From NCBI GenBank assembly GCA_021203805.1, contig JAJQAM010000062.1, positions 1 through 20,595 on the forward strand: DNA of 20,595 nt, written 5' to 3'. Source of the stretch: Coprobacillus sp. (lineage in GTDB: Bacteria; Bacillota_I; Bacilli_A; RFN20; CAG-826). Within the stretch, counting starts at the first letter, position 1, and each line of letters opens with the position of its first letter. Shown here one piece after another: positions 1 through 4,956 of the stretch. The notes under the pieces are model-generated. The model saw only the letters and a program-made list of their open reading frames with translations, ran no database searches and had not been told where the DNA came from. The position numbers and the translations under genes are program-made.

Positions 1-1
1 T

Positions 2-535
2 GACCCTTCTAATTTCTGCGAACTTACGATTGCTATTAAAAACACAAATGCTTCTCAAAATGGATTCACTACTGGATTAACTCCACAATTCTATCACTGG
101 GTTAGTGAAGATAGCACCGCGGCATTTGTTAATATGACCCAAGGTGCATGTGGCTCTTATACCAGTAGTAATGATTACTACTTTACTATCGACACTACAA
201 ATGGTGCCTCTGATGGCGGTAGCAAAACTTATAGAGTTGCTAAAGGAGAAGGCTTCAGTTTCCAAGTTTCTTGCTCTAATACAACTAATCAGTGGGCTTC
301 CGCTATCCACCTTACCGATAACATTTCTTGGTCAACTGATCTCCCTCTCTCTAATAATTCTTCTGACGGTGCTATTAATATTTCTGAAGGATATCTCAAT
401 CATGATTCCGTTTTAGTTGTCTTAGGTTTTGATTTTGCGACTTACGAATCAAAAGAGTGGAATGAGACTGCTGGTTTATATAATATCATCGTTACCGAAG
501 CTCAATTTGTTATTGACTGGAACGCCGAATCCTAA
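2..535 (+). CDS. Unrecognised protein, C-terminal part (probably exported/surface)
   Basis: The reading frame is open from base 2, so the start lies upstream of the window; only the last 177 residues are visible, ending at TAA 533-535. An internal ATG at 134 exists, but the frame is uninterrupted before it and nothing there looks like a ribosome binding site, so I treat this as a partial gene. The visible part is rich in Ser, Thr, Asn, Asp, Tyr and aromatic residues, poor in Lys/Arg, has three Cys (one near the start, two in the middle) and no membrane segment or sortase-type C-terminus. That composition suits a folded extracellular beta-rich domain (inference). I do not recognise a family. 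It is followed at once by a strong intrinsic terminator, so it is the end of its transcription unit and is separate from the RNA/nuclease locus downstream. Confidence 0.6.
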   Translation, partial: DPSNFCELTIAIKNTNASQNGFTTGLTPQFYHWVSEDSTAAFVNMTQGACGSYTSSNDYYFTIDTTNGASDGGSKTYRVAKGEGFSFQVSCSNTTNQWASAIHLTDNISWSTDLPLSNNSSDGAINISEGYLNHDSVLVVLGFDFATYESKEWNETAGLYNIIVTEAQFVIDWNAES

Positions 536-588
536 CACTTAATTTTATCTACATAACGCTATCTCCTAGCGTTTATAGATCTATCTAG

Positions 589-629
589 AGGCTAAGTGAA
601 TTTATATATTCACCTAGCCTTTTCTTTTA
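589..629 (+). terminator. Intrinsic terminator after the first gene
   Basis: AGGCTA (589-594) pairs with TAGCCT (615-620), and inside it GTGAAT pairs with ATTCAC across one A/C mismatch; a T-rich tract (TTTTCTTTT) follows. A smaller hairpin, AACGCT(555-560)/AGCGTT(568-573), lies just upstream without a T tract. Confidence 0.8.
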
Positions 630-747
630 TTTCTTTCCCTATTGTTATTACTTTTTATTATTAGATAGATAGGTCTATAAACTCATATCTCATTATTATT
701 AGTATTATTATTATTTATATTTAACTATTTCTATATATAGATAAGTA

Positions 748-756
748 TGCTATAGT
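748..756 (+). promoter_or_regulatory. Extended -10 promoter of RNA copy 1
   Basis: TGC-TATAGT is an extended -10 element (TGnTATAAT class). No good -35 is visible. About 7 nt further on is the start of the first hairpin of the RNA unit, the expected transcription start. The surrounding ATAAGTATGCTATAGTAAT is nearly identical in copies 2 and 4. Confidence 0.6.
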
Positions 757-762
757 AATGTC

Positions 763-852
763 ACTAGGAGTTCTCCTAGCCGTCTACCGGAGCCGTTAAT
801 ATCCGGGAGTGTCTCGTCCTGGATGGTGACCTTAAAACCCATCCATTTTTTT
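763..852 (+). ncRNA. Structured small RNA unit, copy 1 of 4
   Basis: Seen directly: an extended -10 just upstream, then hairpin 1 CTAGGA/TCCTAG (764-779, loop GTTC), the 19-nt segment TAGCCGTCTACCGGAGCCG (777-795) that is identical in all four copies, hairpin 2 CCGGA/TCCGG (787-806), a short variable stretch (807-815), the motif CGTCCTGGATGG and a terminator hairpin GGATGG/CCATCC (821-844, loop containing GACC) followed by seven T. Hairpin 1 varies between copies while still pairing, which supports RNA structure. I do not recognise it as a tRNA, riboswitch or ribozyme family. The ends are inferred from promoter and terminator. It could be an RNA antitoxin, a regulatory RNA or part of another RNA-based system. 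Confidence 0.65.
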
Positions 853-901
853 ATACCTATATAATCTAATTTATATTTCTAAATATTTTATTTAAAAATA
901 T

Positions 902-929
902 TTGAATATTAATATAAGTATGTTATAGT
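902..929 (+). promoter_or_regulatory. Promoter of RNA copy 2 (-35 and extended -10)
   Basis: TTGAAT (902-907), a 16-nt spacer, then TATAGT (924-929) preceded by TGT (921-923), i.e. an extended -10. The predicted start is near A936, right at the first hairpin of the RNA. Confidence 0.65.
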
Positions 930-935
930 AATGTC

Positions 936-1027
936 ACTAGGAAATATCCTAGCCGTCTACCGGAGCCGTTAATATATCCGGAAGCGCGCCGTCCTGGATG
1001 GGGACCTATAAATCCATCCACTTTTTT
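936..1027 (+). ncRNA. Structured small RNA unit, copy 2 of 4 (directly upstream of the nuclease gene)
   Basis: Same plan as the other copies: hairpin 1 CTAGGA/TCCTAG (937-952, loop AATA), invariant 19-nt core (950-968), hairpin 2 CCGGA/TCCGG (960-981), a variable stretch reading AAGCGCGCC, then the terminator stem GGATGG (996-1001)/CCATCC (1014-1019) and six T (1022-1027). Its terminator is only 26 nt before the start codon of the next gene, which has no room for a separate promoter. Read-through of this RNA therefore probably supplies that mRNA, as in type III toxin-antitoxin loci (inference). Confidence 0.65.
996..1027 (+). terminator. Terminator of RNA copy 2, possible attenuator in front of the nuclease gene
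   Basis: The 6-bp stem GGATGG/CCATCC with a 12-nt loop and an AC-T6 tail is a moderate intrinsic terminator. It separates the RNA unit from the downstream coding region, so its leakiness would set nuclease expression (inference). Confidence 0.65.
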
Positions 1028-1053
1028 ATACATTTTTACTAAAGGGAGGATTT

Positions 1054-1764
1054 ATGGATAAAAAACAAAATTTTGAAGAATGGGTTAGAAATACAATTAT
1101 CCAATCCGCTCATATATATTATAAATATTTAGTCAAAAATCATTATTTGTTATATTCCCCTTCTTTTAAAATAAATAGTATTTATGAGGCTACTGCTGAC
1201 ATATCTAATTTTAAGCATTTAACTGGTGTCTCATCTGAGCTTAAGGGACGTCAATTTTTTTGGAAGGCTAGTAGTGGCTCTCTTACTATTGATGATTTCC
1301 AAATTAGTAAAAATAATTTGGATTACAAACAATCGAAACCAATTATTAGACAAAAGATGATATGTCTTCGTCAACTTGATTCATTATATAACTCTTGTAC
1401 CTATGCCACTGAAGCATATCAACGCCAGACGTTTTCTTGCTCTTTTGCTATTTCCTATAAAAATGTGACATTAGGTTACACAACTGCAAAGCCACACGTT
1501 CCCATCTCTATTATGGATATTGATCTTCATAGTAAAGCAGCGACTAACGAGCCACTTCTTATCCTCTGTGACACTTCCTTATCTAAGAAATATGATACCC
1601 TTGTTAAAGGAACATATTTTGATATCGTCGTAGCCTACGCCGCTCTTAGAACTTGCCTTTCTGATGAATTAATAGGTGAAGTCGCTGAAGAGATTCCTTC
1701 TATTCTTATCTATCGAGACATCTATAATTATTTTGATGCCTTTCCAAATTATATTTATTCGTGA
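1054..1764 (+). CDS. PBECR4-like putative nuclease (candidate toxin) between RNA repeats
   Basis: 236 residues with a strong ribosome binding site (AAAGGGAGG, about 5 nt before ATG 1054). The N-terminal part (about 13-60) resembles the PBECR4 domain, one of the phage barnase/EndoU/colicin/RelE-like nuclease domains described from polyvalent phage proteins. It has an aromatic helix (YYKYLVKNHYLL), then the signature-like NFKHLTGV near residue 55, a Phe/Tyr-rich stretch, and a later TLGYTTAKPHVPISIM segment of the kind that ends this fold. The assignment is from memory of family patterns and is moderate. No signal peptide or membrane segment is seen. The last 40 or so residues go beyond the usual domain. 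Composition is more AT-rich than the housekeeping genes downstream, suggesting transfer. Two RNA units lie on each side; the stop codon TGA is also the TG(A) of the extended -10 of copy 3. It could be a stand-alone toxin or an abortive-infection effector controlled by these RNAs. Confidence 0.55.
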   Translation: MDKKQNFEEWVRNTIIQSAHIYYKYLVKNHYLLYSPSFKINSIYEATADISNFKHLTGVSSELKGRQFFWKASSGSLTIDDFQISKNNLDYKQSKPIIRQKMICLRQLDSLYNSCTYATEAYQRQTFSCSFAISYKNVTLGYTTAKPHVPISIMDIDLHSKAATNEPLLILCDTSLSKKYDTLVKGTYFDIVVAYAALRTCLSDELIGEVAEEIPSILIYRDIYNYFDAFPNYIYS

Positions 1765-1770
1765 TATAAT
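1762..1770 (+). promoter_or_regulatory. Extended -10 promoter of RNA copy 3, overlapping a stop codon
   Basis: TGA-TATAAT is a perfect -10 hexamer with the extended TG. TGA 1762-1764 is at the same time the stop codon of the preceding gene. The flanking sequence is not similar to the promoters of copies 1, 2 and 4. Confidence 0.65.
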
Positions 1771-1776
1771 AAGAAT

Positions 1777-1864
1777 GCTAGGAAATACTAGCCGTCTACC
1801 GGAGCCGAGAATATATCCGGAACTGTACCGTCCAGGATGGAGACCTCTAAACCCATCTTTTTTT
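1777..1864 (+). ncRNA. Structured small RNA unit, copy 3 of 4
   Basis: Hairpin 1 is shorter here, GCTAG/CTAGC (1777-1792, loop GAAATA): one arm lost GA-side pairs but the stem is kept. The invariant 19-nt core is at 1789-1807, followed by CCGGA/TCCGG, the variable stretch AACTGTACC, CGTCCAGGATGG, and a terminator GATGG/CCATC (1836-1857) with seven T (1858-1864). Homology to the other copies starts only at the predicted transcription start, unlike copies 1, 2 and 4, which also share promoter sequence. Confidence 0.65.
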
Positions 1865-1900
1865 ATTATCTAATTTATCCTTTATTTCTATATATAAGTA

Positions 1901-1909
1901 TGCTATAGT
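1901..1909 (+). promoter_or_regulatory. Extended -10 promoter of RNA copy 4
   Basis: TGC-TATAGT inside ATAAGTATGCTATAGTAAT, nearly identical to the copy 1 promoter. The predicted start is near 1915-1916. No convincing -35. Confidence 0.6.
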
Positions 1910-1914
1910 AATTG

Positions 1915-2007
1915 CGCTAGGAAATATCCTAGCCGTCTACCGGAGCCGAGAATATATCCGGAAGTGACTCGTCCTGGATGGTGACCTTAAAACCCATCCA
2001 TTTTTTT
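1915..2007 (+). ncRNA. Structured small RNA unit, copy 4 of 4
   Basis: Hairpin 1 GCTAGGA/TCCTAGC (1916-1933) is the longest of the four, with a 7-bp stem. The invariant core is at 1930-1948, then CCGGA/TCCGG, the variable stretch AAGTGACTC, CGTCCTGGATGG, and a terminator GGATGG (1976-1981)/CCATCC (1994-1999) with seven T (2001-2007). Its loop and tail match copy 1 closely (TGACCTTAAAAC), so copies 1 and 4 seem the most recently related. Confidence 0.65.
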
Positions 2008-2020
2008 ATATCTATTTACT

Positions 2021-2050
2021 TACTTCTATATATAAATATACATAGAAGTA
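2021..2050. repeat. Inverted repeat, 9-bp arms
   Basis: TACTTCTAT (2021-2029) and ATAGAAGTA (2042-2050) are exact reverse complements with a 12-nt AT loop. There is no T tract, so it is not an obvious terminator; it could be a protein site or a remnant. Confidence 0.5.
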
Positions 2051-2069
2051 GTGATATAAGTTACTACTC

Positions 2070-2102
2070 TTAATTTTAATTAAAATTAAATTGTATTTTT
2101 TT
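2070..2102. repeat. 20-bp AT-only palindrome plus T run
   Basis: Bases 2070-2089 form a perfect 20-bp palindrome made only of A and T; seven T follow at 2096-2102. It might be a weak terminator, or simply low-complexity spacer between the RNA array and secDF. Confidence 0.4.
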
Positions 2103-2103
2103 A

Positions 2104-2157
2104 TTGAAACATATACTATTTTATAGTAATTTATATATCGGCTGTAAGCCAATATAT
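2104..2157 (+). promoter_or_regulatory. Possible secDF promoter and leader hairpin
   Basis: TTGAAA (2104-2109) could be a -35, but the best -10-like hexamer, TATAGT (2122-2127), is only 12 nt away, and TAATTT at 17 nt is poor, so the promoter call is weak. ATATAT-GGCT (2133-2143) pairs with AGCC-ATATAT (2147-2157) across one C/A mismatch, forming a hairpin 23 nt before the secDF start. No Shine-Dalgarno sequence is seen before ATG 2181, so this leader may matter for translation (inference). Confidence 0.35.
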
Positions 2158-2180
2158 GAAATACAAAATTAATTTGCTAT

Positions 2181-4844
2181 ATGAGAAAACTCTGGTCTTA
2201 TATTATTCTAATGTTTACCGCTCTCCTCGTGATGGCGGTTTCGATTACTCCAATCACCACTCGGGCGGAGTCTAATATCGAATACCAAGATGGAAGAGAG
2301 ATTGTTTTCCGTATCTCCGATAAAGAGGATAAAGATGCCTCCCTTGATGATGGGGCAATCGATGATGTCTGCGAGATCATGGAAAATAGAATGGAAGCCG
2401 CGGAGATTGATGCCTATGAAATCGTCGCTCAAGGCGAAGACACTATTAAAGTGACCTTCTCTAGTAGCTACGCTAATGACTACGAGAATATGAAGTACTT
2501 CCTCGCTTTTAATGGAAGCTTTGCTTTATCCACTATTGAAGACTCACCTGTCGCTATTGGCGAGGAGCTATTAACTGATGATGAAGCGTACCTCGATGAA
2601 TATAACGGTTACCCCGCAATTGTTATCCCAGTTAACGTTGATAACCCTCAGTATAAAGAAGTGATTCAGTCCGCTTATGACCAGGTGGAGCAGGGAGTAG
2701 GAGAAGTCACTACAGAAACCCAGACCAATGAAGACGGAGAAGAAGAGGAAGTTGAAATCGTCACCACTTACCTCTATTTATGGTGTGACTATGATGTCGA
2801 TACTGATACGTACTCTAGAACCGTCGAAGATAGCGAAGACTATGACCCCGATATCGCTTCTAAAATCATTATGAAATTTAACGTTGAGGAAGGCTTCTAC
2901 TTCCCCGACGATGAAGACGATAAACTCGTCTCTTATATTAGTATCGATCAAGATGGAGACGGGTATACAAGCCCAAGTGAAAAAGAGTACGCTTACTCTC
3001 AGGCTAGATATTATGTAAATCTCCTTAACGCCGAAGAGCTCGATTACGGCGTCACCTTTATATATGAAAGAAACGTCGAAGCCTGGTATGAAAACGCGAT
3101 CGGGTACGGTCAGCACGCCTCTATCGCTTGGAGCTCCACATTAATTGCCACCTTAGTAGGGCTTGTCGTGGCCCTAATAGCGCTCTGCTTTGTCTATAAG
3201 CTTCTTGCTCCGACGAGCTTTGTTTTAACGCTTCTATCTATGTTTACTGGAATTGGGCTAACTGTTGCTTTAAGCGTCGAGTTTAATGTTGGAGCGATTA
3301 TTGGCTTAATTCTGGTCGCCCTAGTCTCCTTTATAAGCGCCGTCCTCTACTTTAATAAATTTAAAGAGGAGTGCTATAAAGGAAGAAGCCTAAGAAAGGC
3401 CACGCAGGACGCTGGGCATCGAAGTTTATGGCCTATCTTTGATATGAACTTAATTCTCATTATTATTGGCGCCTGTATGTTCCTACTCGGCGGGACCTAT
3501 ATGGTGGGCTTTGCCTCCGTTACGGTCTTTGGGGGACTAGCCTCTATGATTCTTAATCTTACCGCGCTCCGCGGGTGCACGTGGCTTCTTACCTCTAATA
3601 CGAAATGGGAAGGAAGATACGACCTATTTGGCTGCGACCTGAAGCAAATTCCTGACACTAGCGCCGGGGAGCAGCAAAAATACTTTGGCCCATACGCCGA
3701 GCGCGACCTCACTAAGAGAAAGAAGATGTGGGGAATAATTGCCTCGGTCGCCTGCGTTGCCTCTTTCGCTGGAATTATAACCTTTGGGGCGGTCTATGAT
3801 GGTAACTACTTTAATACATCTATTAAAGACCAGTCCGCCCAGATCTATTTTGAAACCACAAGCGATACCTCGATTGTTAATACCGCTTTTGTAAGGCAGT
3901 TTTTAACAGATACCTATGTCGTAGAGAGTGAAGATGATGAAGTAGGAGTCTCCTTATATCAAACCTACGTTAGTGAAATAAGTGACTATATGTCCACGGA
4001 GCGAGAAGACGGAGTGGACGTTAACTATTACTACTATGTCGTCAGTCTCTCTGATACCTCAATTGGGGAAGAGACCCTAGCGTATTACGAAGGGAATAGA
4101 CTAGACGAGAGAACGGAAGTCATGACGCTCGACGAACTCCTAGATTACGCGCTCGCTCAGTCCGGGGTTGACTCTAAGGCTACCGCCTCTGTTAAAAATA
4201 CAGTGGTGATGAGTAGCTATCAGCCGAGTAACTACCCAGTAATCCTTGCCACTACGGTAGGACTCCTTGTCAGTAGCATCTACCTCATGTTTAGATATAG
4301 GCCCGCTAGAGGTCTATCAACAATTGCGATTACCGCGCTTTCTGGCGTTGTCACAATCGGGCTATTCTCCCTCTTTAGAGTGCCGGTATCCTCTCTTGCT
4401 ACAATCGCGCTGCCCTTCACTGTAGTGTTTAGCTTCTTACTATGTATCTTTATTATGAATAAAGATAGGGAGATGGTTCTTGACTCGAAAAAGAAAGAGC
4501 TAGAGCTAATTGATAGAGAAGAGATCACTAAAAAGGCGACCTCATACTCCTTTAGCCCGATTCTAATCTGTTTATGTCTTCTTATCCTTATTCTCATCTG
4601 CTTCTTTGGATTTGGACCACTTTCAACTTCTCTAGTCTATCTTGCTATTATCGTAGGAGGCCTTATCGCCACGCTCTTTACGGTGACGCTACTTGGTCCG
4701 ACCTATCACTATATCTATTCGCTCTTTTATAAGAGAAGAGATAAACGTAGAGCTAAACCCGCAAAAGAAAAGAAAAATAAGAAGAAACCCGCTTCTAAGT
4801 CTAATGAGCCTGAAGAGGCGATCTTCATTGGAATTAATGATTAA
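2181..4844 (+). CDS. secDF: SecDF-type protein translocase subunit, divergent
   Basis: 887 residues, longer than the roughly 740-780 usual for fused SecDF. Layout: N-terminal membrane anchor (about 5-28) ending in TRA; an acidic extracytoplasmic domain to about 310 beginning DGREIVFRIS, like the SecD P1 region; a first membrane block (about 317-475); a linker and a SecF-like start RDLTKRKKMWGII (from about 508); a second extracytoplasmic domain; a second membrane block (about 685-845); and a strongly basic cytoplasmic tail. SecDF uses the proton motive force to help complete SecA/SecYEG export. The usual GMAVDANVLIFERIKEE-type segment corresponds to FISAVLYFNKFKEE, so the conserved membrane Asp is not present, and no Asp is seen at the matching SecF position. 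Position before recJ and rel matches Bacillus order. No Shine-Dalgarno is visible. Function as a transporter partner is likely, proton coupling doubtful. Confidence 0.8.
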   Translation: MRKLWSYIILMFTALLVMAVSITPITTRAESNIEYQDGREIVFRISDKEDKDASLDDGAIDDVCEIMENRMEAAEIDAYEIVAQGEDTIKVTFSSSYANDYENMKYFLAFNGSFALSTIEDSPVAIGEELLTDDEAYLDEYNGYPAIVIPVNVDNPQYKEVIQSAYDQVEQGVGEVTTETQTNEDGEEEEVEIVTTYLYLWCDYDVDTDTYSRTVEDSEDYDPDIASKIIMKFNVEEGFYFPDDEDDKLVSYISIDQDGDGYTSPSEKEYAYSQARYYVNLLNAEELDYGVTFIYERNVEAWYENAIGYGQHASIAWSSTLIATLVGLVVALIALCFVYKLLAPTSFVLTLLSMFTGIGLTVALSVEFNVGAIIGLILVALVSFISAVLYFNKFKEECYKGRSLRKATQDAGHRSLWPIFDMNLILIIIGACMFLLGGTYMVGFASVTVFGGLASMILNLTALRGCTWLLTSNTKWEGRYDLFGCDLKQIPDTSAGEQQKYFGPYAERDLTKRKKMWGIIASVACVASFAGIITFGAVYDGNYFNTSIKDQSAQIYFETTSDTSIVNTAFVRQFLTDTYVVESEDDEVGVSLYQTYVSEISDYMSTEREDGVDVNYYYYVVSLSDTSIGEETLAYYEGNRLDERTEVMTLDELLDYALAQSGVDSKATASVKNTVVMSSYQPSNYPVILATTVGLLVSSIYLMFRYRPARGLSTIAITALSGVVTIGLFSLFRVPVSSLATIALPFTVVFSFLLCIFIMNKDREMVLDSKKKELELIDREEITKKATSYSFSPILICLCLLILILICFFGFGPLSTSLVYLAIIVGGLIATLFTVTLLGPTYHYIYSLFYKRRDKRRAKPAKEKKNKKKPASKSNEPEEAIFIGIND

Positions 4845-4866
4845 AAGCGCTTAAAGCGCTTTTTAT
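4843..4866 (+). terminator. Intrinsic terminator of secDF
   Basis: AAAAGCGC (4843-4850), loop TTAAA, GCGCTTTT and further T. The stem begins inside the TAA stop codon. It makes secDF a separate transcription unit from recJ. Confidence 0.8.
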
Positions 4867-4900
4867 CTTTATTCCCTACTAAATATTAAAAATATTTAAA

Positions 4901-4949
4901 TTGAGAATACCTATAAAAAAGAATATCCTATAACGTTAGTAATAGGATA
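4901..4949 (+). promoter_or_regulatory. recJ promoter with overlapping inverted repeat
   Basis: TTGAGA (4901-4906), 17-nt spacer, TATCCT (4924-4929) form a plausible sigma-A type promoter. TATCCTAT (4924-4931) and ATAGGATA (4942-4949) are exact 8-bp inverted arms with a 10-nt loop. The left arm covers the -10 and the right arm holds AGGAT, the likely ribosome binding site for ATG 4957. Confidence 0.5.
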
Positions 4950-4956
4950 GATAAAA

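Noticed and set aside
1054..1764. ToxN/AbiQ-type toxin or Abi_2 (AbiD/F) protein
   Set aside because: The typical ToxN N-terminal pattern and the Abi_2 HEPN RxxxxH motif were not seen; a R-x7-H at residues 12-20 has the wrong spacing.
1676..1873. A second small gene overlapping the end of the nuclease gene and RNA copy 3
   Set aside because: No ribosome binding site, and it reads through the promoter, the RNA core and the terminator; its sequence is explained by those features.
763..2007. CRISPR array
   Set aside because: Repeats are about 90 nt, unevenly spaced, carry promoters and terminators, and no cas gene is present; the variable part is about 9 nt inside the unit, not a spacer.
763..2007. 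Known riboswitch, tRNA or self-cleaving ribozyme
   Set aside because: No tRNA cloverleaf, hammerhead core or recognised riboswitch signature is found, and only copy 2 lies in a normal leader position before a gene.
763..2007. MITE or insertion-sequence remnants
   Set aside because: No terminal inverted repeats or target-site duplications delimit the units; similarity follows promoter-RNA-terminator limits.
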